Assembly (NCBI GenBank): GCA_016200005.1
Contig: JACQFP010000079.1
Span: forward strand, 1 to 59,016
DNA length: 59,016 nt
Direction: 5' to 3'
DNA from: Verrucomicrobiota bacterium
GTDB taxonomy: Bacteria > Verrucomicrobiota > Verrucomicrobiia > Limisphaerales > PALSA-1396
This document shows, in pieces, positions 6,941 through 15,321 of the stretch (the first letter of the stretch is position 1; each line of letters begins with the position of its first letter). Position numbers and translations under genes: made by a program. The notes beneath the pieces were generated by a model. That model did no database searches and was not told the origin of the DNA. It was given only the letters and a program-made list of their open reading frames with translations.

Positions 6941-8836
6941 ATGCCCATTGACCGCGCGCAGTTGTTGAAGATGTCGCAGGCTGAACTGGACGAGTTGTTC
7001 AGAAAGTCTGCCGCCGGCACCCTTCCCGATGGGGAGTGCACCGGCACGGTGTTGATTTGTCCGGCGACGCTCTGTGGCAAGTTCCTCGCTTGGTTTGTCC
7101 GCTGGTTCTGCTGGCAAGGCAAAGTCTTTCATCGCGCGAAAGGCTGGTTGGTCAACCGCATCTCGCCCTTCAGTGCCCATGCGATCAAAGCGAAAGTTTA
7201 CAAAGACAAGAGCTGGCTCGATCAAAACGAGTGCATCGTCCTCGACTACTCCAAGACGTCGCTCGTCGCGAAAATGATCCGCGATGAAATCCGCGAGGTT
7301 GCGCCCGGCCTTTACCTCGGCAAAGTCTGGTGGGGCAAAAAGCGGTTGATCGATTTCATCGTCAGCTTCCAATACGAACCGACGCCCTACCGCTGGCGGC
7401 GTTTTTGGGCCACGCTCGGTCTGGTGTTTGTCTTCGTGGTCATCTGCGCGATGGTGCGTTTCAACCGCGACCGACCGGTGACCTACGCAGACCCGGTGGA
7501 GCATTTCAAATACGGCTCCACCGGCGGCGAACGCACTTCGGGCATCCCGCTCTCACTCTGGAAAGCGATTCCGACCTTGTTCGATGGTTACCTCCCCGGC
7601 AAGGGGCTGCAATCACTCGGTTTCATTTTCGAGGACGGCAAGGAATTCCCCGTCGGCACGTCGCGCCGCAACGTGCAGGGAATTGACCGAATTTTCCTCA
7701 ACTGCGCCATCTACCACGTCGGCACCGTGCGCGATACACCGGAGAGCAAGCCGCGCATCATCGTTGGCATGCCGGCGAACACCATCGATCTTCAGGCCTT
7801 CCAACGCTTCCTTTCGGCGTGCGCCATCGATGAAAATTTCAACGCGGCTCGCCTCATGGATGAGATCGCAAAGGAAAAGACGGAGGATCGGCTGAACCGT
7901 CTCCTGTTGCGGCTGGTGGGCATCGACCTCATGCGCCAACGACTGCTGACCTTGCGTCAGCGTTTCAGCTTCATGGATCGCGAACCGGATTATGGGCCGG
8001 GTCGCGTGGACACGTTCAACCCGCCGAAGGTGCTGTTGAATTTTCGCATGGACAATCTCCCTACCAACGAGTGGGTCGGCATTTGCGACTTCCCGTCCGT
8101 CTGGAATCAGCGCAAGCGAAAAGGAATGCATCTGCACTGGGACGGCAACAACGACTCCGTCGAGGAACGCAACCGCAGCGCCAGTTTCGGCACTGGCGCC
8201 ACGCCGCCAACGCTCGACCGCGCTTCGATCAAGCGGATGGAAGATTGGCTGCTCGACGCCGCGCCGCCGCCATTCCCGTATGCCATCGACCGCGCTCTGG
8301 CGGCGAAGGGCGAGTCGCTCTACATGGAGTATTGTTCCCGTTGCCACGGCAGGAACGGCAGCGATTTCACCGGCGAACTCGTTGGCAAGATCACTCCAAT
8401 CGAGCAAATCAAAACCGACCGCCACCGGCTGGACTCCTATTCGGTGGACCTTTGCGCGAATCAAAACCTTCTCTACGCGGCGTATCCGGCGGAGCGTTTC
8501 AAACATTTTCGCAAGACCTTCGGCTATGCCAACCAGCCGCTGGACGGCATCTGGTTGCGCGCGCCATATCTGCACAGCGGTTCCGTGCCAACGCTGCGCG
8601 ACTTGCTCGAGCCGGCTTCGCAGCGGCCGAAAGTGTTTTACCGCGGCTACGATGTCTATGAACCCAAGCGCGTCGGGTTCGTCTGGAATGTGGTCGAGGA
8701 GAAAGGTCGGAAGTTTTTCAAAATCGACACCGGCCTCCCCGGCAATGGGAATGCGGGACACGAAGGTCGGGAATACGGCACGGGGCTTGGTCGCGCCGAG
8801 AAGGACGCGATCGTGGAATACATGAAAACATTTTAG
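6941..8836 (+). CDS. Fusion protein: unknown N-terminal domain, membrane anchor, RoxA-like cytochrome domain
   Basis: A 631-residue protein in three parts. Residues 1-147 repeat the preceding small protein (SQAELDELF, ECIVLDYSKTSLVAKMIRDE, YLGKVWWGKKRLIDF). Residues ~156-173 are a single hydrophobic segment (ATLGLVFVFVVICAMV). The rest is a cytochrome-type region with DFPSVWNQRKRKGMHLHWDG, FGTGATPP and a heme site C465-SRC-H, then APYLHSGSVPTLRDLLEP, as in RoxA/MauG-like diheme proteins. By topology the N-terminal domain should be cytoplasmic and the heme domain periplasmic. The first heme site reads C255-AI-Y258-H, with the second cysteine replaced by Tyr (TAC at 7712-7714); the sister gene at 9117 has CAICH. 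Function is unknown; an electron-transfer or oxygenase role is inferred. Confidence 0.85.
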   Translation: MPIDRAQLLKMSQAELDELFRKSAAGTLPDGECTGTVLICPATLCGKFLAWFVRWFCWQGKVFHRAKGWLVNRISPFSAHAIKAKVYKDKSWLDQNECIVLDYSKTSLVAKMIRDEIREVAPGLYLGKVWWGKKRLIDFIVSFQYEPTPYRWRRFWATLGLVFVFVVICAMVRFNRDRPVTYADPVEHFKYGSTGGERTSGIPLSLWKAIPTLFDGYLPGKGLQSLGFIFEDGKEFPVGTSRRNVQGIDRIFLNCAIYHVGTVRDTPESKPRIIVGMPANTIDLQAFQRFLSACAIDENFNAARLMDEIAKEKTEDRLNRLLLRLVGIDLMRQRLLTLRQRFSFMDREPDYGPGRVDTFNPPKVLLNFRMDNLPTNEWVGICDFPSVWNQRKRKGMHLHWDGNNDSVEERNRSASFGTGATPPTLDRASIKRMEDWLLDAAPPPFPYAIDRALAAKGESLYMEYCSRCHGRNGSDFTGELVGKITPIEQIKTDRHRLDSYSVDLCANQNLLYAAYPAERFKHFRKTFGYANQPLDGIWLRAPYLHSGSVPTLRDLLEPASQRPKVFYRGYDVYEPKRVGFVWNVVEEKGRKFFKIDTGLPGNGNAGHEGREYGTGLGRAEKDAIVEYMKTF

Positions 8837-8877
8837 GTTGAGTTATGAAATTGGAGTCGCCACTCACTATGAACCGA

Positions 8878-8960
8878 CCCACCCCTGACCCCTCCCAGGA
8901 GGGGAACTATCGTCGCGCGTCCGTCGTTCTGTTCCCCTCCTGGGAGGGGTCAGGGGTGGG
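8878..8960. repeat. CCCACCCC/CCTCCC-type inverted repeat, copy 2
   Basis: Arms at 8878-8907 and 8931-8960 are perfect 30-nt reverse complements (starting CCCACCCCTGACCCCTCCCA) with a 23-nt spacer. The element fills part of the 280-nt gap between two cytochrome genes. A further inverted pair built on GGTAGGGCGCGTCAC (near 9015) and GTGACGCGCCCTACC (near 9076) follows it. No gene was seen in this gap. Confidence 0.75.
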
Positions 8961-9116
8961 TTCATGGTGCCGATTCGTGGTCAAAGAACCACGGAGGCTT
9001 CCCATTAACCTCAAGGTAGGGCGCGTCACTCCGTGCGCGCCGCTCCCAAACCCTCCCAGGCCCGGCGCGCACAAAGTGACGCGCCCTACCTTCCTCCGTC
9101 CAGCAATCTCCAAACC

Positions 9117-10601
9117 ATGAAAACCAAAACGAAGCGCAAAATCCTTATCACGGTCATCATGCTCATGGTGCTCGGTGGTGCCGGCGCGTTGTTCGGCTGG
9201 TATAAATTCTTCAGTGAGGAGGACCAACCGCCCTTCGCCAACGAAGCCGAGCGGTTCAAATACGGCTCCATCGGCGCAGAGTTTTCGCGCGGCCTGCCGT
9301 ATTGGATCTGGGTGGTGATGCCGCGTATCTTTCCCGACTTGATGCCCGGCCCCGGAGGTTACAAATCTTTCGGTCTCGTCTGGGAAGAAGGGAAGGAAAT
9401 CCCCGTTGGCTTCAGCAAGAAAGTCGTCGGCTTTCCACGCATCGCCAACAACTGCGCCATTTGCCACGTGGGCACCTGGCGCAGCAAGGAGGACGAAGTT
9501 CCCCACGTGGTCGTCGCTTCGCCCGCGAACACGGTTGATGTGCAAGGGCTGCTCCGTTTCCTGGCGAAGGCCGGCGACGATTCCCGTTTCAACGCCAGCA
9601 ACATTCTGGAGGAGATTGACCGCGAGACCAAACTATCGTTCATCGACCGCCAGCTTTATCGCTTCGTCATCATCCCCTTCACCAAGCGGGCGCTGCAGGC
9701 CCAAAAGCAACAGTTCGCTTGGATGAACCGCCCCGGCTGGCCGGATTGGGGGCCGGGCCGTGACGACCCGATGAACCTCACGAAATATTTCATGACCTCG
9801 ATGCCCGTGGACAACTCGACGGGTCAGGCCGACTTCCCGAGCAACTGGAACCTGCAATCCCGCAAAGGCACGAATCTTTTTCTCAACTGGAGCTGCGATA
9901 CACCCGCCGTGCGTTCGGTGCTCATCGACTCTGCGCTCGGTCTCGGTGCGGCCCCGGACAAGAGCAATCCCATTGACCGGCTGAACTGGGCGCTCAAACG
10001 GCGGCGCTGGTTCATCAAACGAATGGAGGACCTCGACAATTTCCTCAGCACGCTGCCGCCACCAAAATATCCGTTCCCCATCGACGCGGCGCTCGCGGGG
10101 CAGGGCAAGCCGATTTACGACCGCCACTGCGCCGAATGTCACGACGTGGGCAAGCCGCGCACGAACAAGCCGATTCCCATCGAGGAGATCGGCACCGACC
10201 GCGAGCGCCTCGACACCTGGACCCAACCCGCCGCCGACCAGGCCAACGACGCGGTGAAGCGACTGGGCATCACTCGTCCGAACATGGTGAAGAATTTTGG
10301 TTACTGTTCACCGCCGCTCGACGGTCTCTGGATGCGCGCGCCCTATCTGCACAACGGTTCCGTGCCGACGCTGCGTGACTTGCTCGAACCGGTGGACAAG
10401 CGCCCGGCTTACTTCTACCGAGGCTACGATGTGTTCGACCCGGTCAACGTCGGTTTCATCTCGCATGCGCCGCCAGCCATCCGCGTTGGCTGGAAGCACG
10501 ACGCAAAAGAACGCGGCAACGGCAACCAGGGGCACACCTACGGCACCGGGTTGAGTGACGCGGAGAAACAATCCTTGATTGAATATCTGAAAACCCTTTA
10601 G
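9117..10601 (+). CDS. Membrane-anchored RoxA-like diheme c-type cytochrome
   Basis: A 494-residue protein with an N-terminal anchor or signal (ILITVIMLMVLGGAGALFGW) and two intact heme motifs, C113-AIC-H and C338-AEC-H. It is closely related to the cytochrome part of the 6941 gene: both have ERFKYGS, a GLVWEEGKEIPVGFS/EDGKEFPVGTS segment, an ADFPSNWN/CDFPSVWN segment, APYLHNGSVPTLRDLLEP and FYRGYDVF, and end in (D/E)YLKTL or EYMKTF. These features fit diheme oxygenase/peroxidase-like cytochromes such as RoxA or MauG, but the assignment is from memory of the family. ATG 9117 is preferred over the upstream frame start at 9033 because the hydrophobic signal begins there. The patatin gene starts 3 nt after its stop. 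Confidence 0.87.
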   Translation: MKTKTKRKILITVIMLMVLGGAGALFGWYKFFSEEDQPPFANEAERFKYGSIGAEFSRGLPYWIWVVMPRIFPDLMPGPGGYKSFGLVWEEGKEIPVGFSKKVVGFPRIANNCAICHVGTWRSKEDEVPHVVVASPANTVDVQGLLRFLAKAGDDSRFNASNILEEIDRETKLSFIDRQLYRFVIIPFTKRALQAQKQQFAWMNRPGWPDWGPGRDDPMNLTKYFMTSMPVDNSTGQADFPSNWNLQSRKGTNLFLNWSCDTPAVRSVLIDSALGLGAAPDKSNPIDRLNWALKRRRWFIKRMEDLDNFLSTLPPPKYPFPIDAALAGQGKPIYDRHCAECHDVGKPRTNKPIPIEEIGTDRERLDTWTQPAADQANDAVKRLGITRPNMVKNFGYCSPPLDGLWMRAPYLHNGSVPTLRDLLEPVDKRPAYFYRGYDVFDPVNVGFISHAPPAIRVGWKHDAKERGNGNQGHTYGTGLSDAEKQSLIEYLKTL

Positions 10602-10604
10602 GCC

Positions 10605-13600
10605 ATGCTCGAAAAAATCTTCCATACTGCCAGCTACCGGCGGAAACTTCCGGTCCCGTTCTTTGAAGTGTTGGACCAGGAACACGCCGCCCTCCACGGC
10701 GGCGCGACGACCACGTTCTCCTGGGACTTCGCGCCGGATCACCTGAAAGAATCCAGCGAGGAACTCCTTGCCAAAATCAAACTGCTGTTTCCCGCCGACG
10801 AGCAGGCCCAACTGCCCGCCTCCGCGACCAAGGAAGAGCGGGCGCGGTGGCTCAACAAATTGTTGCGAACACCGAGCTGCCTTTATCACGATCGTGATTT
10901 TCCCAAAGCCGGATTGAAAAAAGAAACGGTCGCGATGACCCGACTGGAGCTGGACCCAGCCGAACTCACGCGGCTCAACCGCCTCCTGCTGGAGGAGGCG
11001 TTTCCAGACCACATCAGAAAAATCTCGGACATTCATCTCGAAAGAATCTACCGGCAAATCCATGCCGGTGCCGGCAGCGCGGCACTCTGTTTTTCCGGCG
11101 GCGGCATCCGCAGCGCCACCTTCGCGCTCGGGGTGGCGCAGGGACTCGCGAAGCACGGAGTGTTGAAACATTTTGATTACCTTTCGACCGTTTCCGGCGG
11201 CGGCTATATCGGAAGCTGGCTCAGTTCGTGGATTCATCACGCGGGTGGAGTGGACGCGGTGTGCGACAAACTCAAAGCGGGCAAGCCTGATTCGGTCACC
11301 GATCCGGAGCCGGAACCGTTGAGCCATCTGCGCAAATACAGCAATTACCTCAGCCCGAAACTCGGCTTGTTCTCCGCCGACACCTGGGTGCTGGCCGCGA
11401 CGTATTTGCGCAACCTGCTGTTGAACTGGGTGGTATTTGCGCCGATTCTGCTGGCGCTCTTCGCCTTGCCGCGCGTTCACGCGTCACTGCTGAACCTGAC
11501 CCCGCCGGACTGGCTGATCGCGGCGGGATTTTTCTCCGGGTTTCTGCTGGCCGCGTGGGGCATGGCCTACAGTGCGATGAACCGCCCGGCGGCACGGGAC
11601 GATTTACAGCGACACAGCCGCGGCTGGTTCCTGCGGCGCGACCAACAGAGCTTCCTCCTCTGGTGTTTGGCGCCGATGTGTGCGGCGGCGATTTGCATCA
11701 CCACCTCGTGGTCGTGGGTGCAGAACGGCCTCGACACGGACACAAGCAACGCGGCCCTGAAATGGTTCCTGGGAATCGTCGGTGGAACGCCGGAAGTGAA
11801 GCCGGAAATTATGAACTATTGCCTGCTGGGCGCGGTCCTGCACTTTGCCGGCTGGCTTCTGGCGGAATGTTTTTTGCAGCGCTGGCGCGCCGGCAAGTGG
11901 GCCGATCTGCGCAAGGAATTTTTTCTCACGCTGGTCATCGGCGCGGTGGGCGGCGTTTTTTTGTGGAGTGCCGCATCCCTGAGTGTGCGGAATGCCAATT
12001 CTGCGCTGGGTTCGATGTTGTTCAGTTGTTTTGCCGCGCCGGTGTTTCTGATGTTGTTCCTCGTCGCGGCAACCCTCTTCATCGGCGTCGTGAGCGACGT
12101 GACTTCCGACGAGGACCGCGAATGGTGGGCGCGGATGGGCGCGTGGCTGCTCATCGCCATCGTCGGCTGGAGCCTGTTTGGTGCCCTGGTTTTATTTGCG
12201 CCCCTGGGATTGCTCGCGCTGCCGAAACTCCTTGGCGCGCTCGGCGGCATCAGCGGACTGTTCACCCTGATCGTCGGCCACAACGGCAGCACAGCGGCGA
12301 ACAAGGAACGGAAAACCAAGGAAAGCCCGTTTGCCTTTTCTCTCGATAAGGCGCTGACCCTGGCCGCGCCGATCTCGCTCGCGGCGCTGGTGGCCGGCCT
12401 TTCACTCGCCACCAGTAGGCTGTTGGTCACGGCCGCGAAACCATTGAGCCCCTTGGTCTCCGACCTCAAAACCTACTCGGGGCTTCACGCGGGGAAGGAT
12501 TTCTGTCAGGTCGTCAGCAGCGCACCGTGGTGGTTGACCGCCGGATTCCTCCTCGTCGGCGCTTTCGTGGGATGGTTACTTTCGCGATTCATCAACGTGA
12601 ACAAATTCTCGCTCCACGCCATTTATCGCAATCGGCTCGTGCGCGCCTATCTCGGCGCTTCCAATCCCAGACGCGACCCCAATCCCTTCACCGGCTTCGA
12701 CCCCTGCGACAATCTGCCGCTGCAGGAACTGCGCGATCCGGGCAACTCCGCGCGGCCGCAGCGGCCCTTGCACATCGTCAACATGGCGCTCAACCTCGTC
12801 ACCGGCGAAAACCTCGCGTGGCAGGAGCGCAAGGCCGAGACCTTCACTGCCAGCACCCTGCACTGCGGGAATTTCCGGCTCGGCTACCGCTTCACCAAAC
12901 ATTACGCTTTGAGTCTGAGAAAAATCGGCCAGCCTAAAAACGGCCTTTCGCTTGGCACCGCGATGGCAGTTTCGGGCGCAGCGGCCAGCCCGAATCAAGG
13001 TTATCATTCCTCGCCGGTCGTCGCCCTGCTCATGACGCTGTTCAACGTCCGGCTCGGCTGGTGGCTCGGCAATCCCGGCGCGATGGGGCATGACACCTTT
13101 CACGACTCCGCGCCGCGTTCGCCCGTGCGCCACATGGTCAAGGAGGGACTGGGCCTCACCGACAGCACCAGCCCTTACGTTTATCTTTCTGACGGCGGGC
13201 ACTTCGAAAATCTTGGCTTCTACGAAATGATCCTGCGCCGCTGCCGGCTCATCGTGGTCAGCGACGCCGGCTGCGACCCCAAATGCAACCTCGAAGACCT
13301 CGGCAACGCCATCCGCAAAGTGCGGGTGGACCTCGGCGTAAGAATTGAAATCAAGAAGTTCGACATCTTCTCGCGTATTGGAGACGAAGGGAAACGGCTC
13401 GGGAAATACTGCGCGGTGGCGGAGATTGATTACGGCAGCATCGATGAAGGCGCGAGGAAAGGGATACTGATTTACTTGAAGCCCGCCTTGTGCGGTGACG
13501 AGCCGCGGGACATCTACAATTATTCGCGCGCCAGCCAGGAATTCCCGCACGAGACCACCGGCGACCAGTGGTTCAGTGAATCGCAGTTCGAGAGCTATCG

Positions 13601-13796
13601 CGCATTGGGCCAATTCGTCATTGACCGGATTTACCAGGACCCATTACGTGCGCAACCCCTGGACGGCCAACCGGCAGATGAACTCAGTACGTTTGTCGCC
13701 CGGGCCTGCCAGTATGCCGAATGTCCTCCGCTTGACGGCTGGAAGGAAAAAGTCGAGGTCTCCTCCGTCAACTCGCCGATTGCAAAAACTGAATAG
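10605..13796 (+). CDS. Large membrane-associated patatin-like phospholipase
   Basis: A 1063-residue patatin-family lipid acyl hydrolase. The oxyanion-hole loop is CFSGGGIRSATFALGVAQGL (GGG at 165-167). The nucleophile is S197 in YLSTVSGGGYIG, and the dyad Asp is D863 in YLSDGGHFENLGF. Between these lie roughly eight or more hydrophobic segments (e.g. LLLNWVVFAPILLALFALP), so the catalytic site is split around a membrane domain. Patatins with this layout cleave acyl esters of membrane lipids; the substrate here is unknown. ATG 10605 follows the cytochrome stop by 3 nt, implying translational coupling and a shared function with the cytochromes. The small soluble patatins are about 300 residues, so this is an unusually large member. 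Confidence 0.88.
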   Translation: MLEKIFHTASYRRKLPVPFFEVLDQEHAALHGGATTTFSWDFAPDHLKESSEELLAKIKLLFPADEQAQLPASATKEERARWLNKLLRTPSCLYHDRDFPKAGLKKETVAMTRLELDPAELTRLNRLLLEEAFPDHIRKISDIHLERIYRQIHAGAGSAALCFSGGGIRSATFALGVAQGLAKHGVLKHFDYLSTVSGGGYIGSWLSSWIHHAGGVDAVCDKLKAGKPDSVTDPEPEPLSHLRKYSNYLSPKLGLFSADTWVLAATYLRNLLLNWVVFAPILLALFALPRVHASLLNLTPPDWLIAAGFFSGFLLAAWGMAYSAMNRPAARDDLQRHSRGWFLRRDQQSFLLWCLAPMCAAAICITTSWSWVQNGLDTDTSNAALKWFLGIVGGTPEVKPEIMNYCLLGAVLHFAGWLLAECFLQRWRAGKWADLRKEFFLTLVIGAVGGVFLWSAASLSVRNANSALGSMLFSCFAAPVFLMLFLVAATLFIGVVSDVTSDEDREWWARMGAWLLIAIVGWSLFGALVLFAPLGLLALPKLLGALGGISGLFTLIVGHNGSTAANKERKTKESPFAFSLDKALTLAAPISLAALVAGLSLATSRLLVTAAKPLSPLVSDLKTYSGLHAGKDFCQVVSSAPWWLTAGFLLVGAFVGWLLSRFINVNKFSLHAIYRNRLVRAYLGASNPRRDPNPFTGFDPCDNLPLQELRDPGNSARPQRPLHIVNMALNLVTGENLAWQERKAETFTASTLHCGNFRLGYRFTKHYALSLRKIGQPKNGLSLGTAMAVSGAAASPNQGYHSSPVVALLMTLFNVRLGWWLGNPGAMGHDTFHDSAPRSPVRHMVKEGLGLTDSTSPYVYLSDGGHFENLGFYEMILRRCRLIVVSDAGCDPKCNLEDLGNAIRKVRVDLGVRIEIKKFDIFSRIGDEGKRLGKYCAVAEIDYGSIDEGARKGILIYLKPALCGDEPRDIYNYSRASQEFPHETTGDQWFSESQFESYRALGQFVIDRIYQDPLRAQPLDGQPADELSTFVARACQYAECPPLDGWKEKVEVSSVNSPIAKTE

Positions 13797-13920
13797 TGCG
13801 ACGTCATCGACGCTGGCGTTTGCGGGGCGCGAAGACGCAAAGAAGTTCTGCTGTTTTCCCTGCGCCTTGGCGTCTTGGCGTCTTTGCGTTGAAAATGCTT
13901 TACGTCCTCCCTCACCCCGA

Positions 13921-13940
13921 CCCTCTCCCCAAGGAGAGGG
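13921..13940. repeat. CCCTCTCC-type hairpin repeat, copy 3
   Basis: CCCTCTCC and GGAGAGGG form an 8-bp stem with a 4-nt loop, preceded by CTCACCCCGA as in the copy at 29359. Confidence 0.65.
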
Positions 13941-14097
13941 CGAATCGTTCGCCACTCCTTTGGAAGATCGGGCGTTGGAGTTGGCAGGAGAGTCACCGAG
14001 CAATCAGAGGTTGGGCGATGGCAGCTCCCGCTCCTTGGGGAGGGAATTGCCCGAAAGGACATTTCGCACATTAAACCCCTGAACCAGACGGGCGACG

Positions 14098-14184
14098 ACG
14101 TAGCGCGGGCGTCTTCGCCTGCGAGTTGGCCAGGCGTCCCGCCGGGCGTTCGCGCTGGCAGCGGGACGCTGCCGCAACTCGCAG
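14098..14184. repeat. GTAGCG-type element with nested stems, copy 2
   Basis: GTAGCG and a GGGCGTCTTCGCCTG hairpin are followed by nested complementary arms. CTGCGAGTTG (14119-14128) pairs with CAACTCGCAG (14175-14184), and inside it GCGTCCCGC (14134-14142) pairs with GCGGGACGC (14161-14169). The structure is a long cruciform-type repeat rather than a simple terminator. Confidence 0.6.
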
Positions 14185-14293
14185 CCGGGACGGACTGCGC
14201 AACAGCGTTCATGGGAAGGGGCCGGGGTGAGGGAGAACGAGAGGTAAAAAGCTCAGATGGTTTTTTAACTCGTGCGGTGAGGGCGAACGTCGG

Positions 14294-15313
14294 CTAATCG
14301 CGTGTGGTTTGTTTGCCGAGATTGATGATTTTGTCGATGAGCTTGGGGTAGGGGATGTCGGCCTTTTTGGCGGACTCGGCAAAGTCTTCTTCGCGGGCGA
14401 GGATGGGATTGGGGTTGGCTTCGATGAACACGACTTCGTTTTGCGGGGTCAATCGCAGGTCGAGCCGCGCGTAACCGTCGATGGCGAGCAGCCGGTAGAT
14501 TTTCTTGCAGATCGATTCGATGCGTTGAACGAGGTCCGCATCGAGTTCCTTCGCAAATTCATTTCGGATCCCCCAACGCTTGCGATACTCCTCGTCCCAC
14601 TTGGCTTTGTAGGTGGCGAACTTGGGTTCGTCGGGCGGCACTTCCTTGAAGGTCAACTCGCGAATGGGCAACACCTGAAGGCGATGGTTGCCGAGAATGC
14701 CGACGTAAAGCTCCCGGCCCTCGATGTATTCCTCGGCGATCACGTCCTGATCAAATTTTTCGTGAATGAATGCGACGCGTTGTTTGAATTGCTCGTCATT
14801 TTCCACGAACGAAGCCTGGGCGATTCCGTAAGACGCTTCTTCCTTCAAAGGTTTTATGAAAATGGGAAAGGCAAGCCGGCTGGGGCGGGCGATGCGTTTG
14901 CCGCGCGGAATGATTGTGAAATCCGGAACGTGGATACGGTGATAACCGAGAATCTTTTTCGAGATGCCCTTGTTTTTGCACAGTGTCAGCCCGGTCGAGC
15001 CGCAGCCGGTGAACGGCACGTCCTGCAGTTCAAGAAACGAAACGATGTTCTGGTCGAACGCGCGATTGTTTTTGAACTGGTCGGCCAGATTGAAGATGAT
15101 GTCGGGCTGAAAGCTTTCAATCTTCTGGCTGATCAAATCGGTGTCGTCGAAGATCGCCAGGTGCTCGTTCGGGTAGCCCAGCGTCGCCAGCGCTTCGAGG
15201 ACGTTGGCTTCGGTTTCCCAATCTTTGGTCTTGAGTTCCTTGCTGAGATTCTGGTCCAGGGTGGTTGGCCCCATGGCGTCGAACAGCGCGAGGACTTTTT
15301 GTTTCTTCTTCAC
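14294..15313 (-). CDS. ATP-grasp ligase, D-Ala-D-Ala ligase-like
   Basis: A 339-residue ATP-grasp enzyme resembling D-alanine-D-alanine ligases. An N-terminal Rossmann-like part (PDIIFNLADQF) is followed by VPFTGCGSTGLTLCKNKG, the ATP-binding PIFIKPLKEEASYGI, EEYIEGRELYVGILG, and the metal-binding DGYARLDLRL and VVFIEANPNP. These enzymes join a carboxylate to an amine through an acyl phosphate. True Ddl function is doubtful because the loop residues differ from classic Ddl and the gene is not in a cell-wall cluster. The start is GTG at 15313, 8 nt after the stop of the zincin gene, so the two are coupled. A role in ligating a peptide or amino acid handled by the neighbouring peptidase is inferred. 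Confidence 0.85.
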   Translation of the reverse strand: MKKKQKVLALFDAMGPTTLDQNLSKELKTKDWETEANVLEALATLGYPNEHLAIFDDTDLISQKIESFQPDIIFNLADQFKNNRAFDQNIVSFLELQDVPFTGCGSTGLTLCKNKGISKKILGYHRIHVPDFTIIPRGKRIARPSRLAFPIFIKPLKEEASYGIAQASFVENDEQFKQRVAFIHEKFDQDVIAEEYIEGRELYVGILGNHRLQVLPIRELTFKEVPPDEPKFATYKAKWDEEYRKRWGIRNEFAKELDADLVQRIESICKKIYRLLAIDGYARLDLRLTPQNEVVFIEANPNPILAREEDFAESAKKADIPYPKLIDKIINLGKQTTRD

Positions 15314-15321
15314 CGTGGGGA

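Larger units (their letters stand above)
13797..14293. other. Repeat-rich intergenic region between convergent genes
   Basis: This 497-nt gap lies between the patatin (plus) and the ATP-grasp gene (minus). It holds an inverted pair built on GACGCAAAG and CTTTGCGT (about 13832-13892), a CCCTCTCC hairpin (13921-13940), a GTAGCG-type element with nested stems (14098-14184) and a stray GGGCCGGGGTGAGGGAG flank. Termination of both neighbours is expected here. No gene was seen. Confidence 0.65.

Noticed and set aside
6423-6951. Open frames of 100-167 residues between the small protein and the fusion cytochrome
   Set aside because: They follow the hairpin repeats, have low-complexity P/S/R composition and overlap each other on both strands.
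10308-11480. 390-residue minus-strand frame over the start of the patatin gene
   Set aside because: The patatin frame holds the GGGIRS and TVSGGGY motifs. The opposite frame is a shadow without a recognisable domain.
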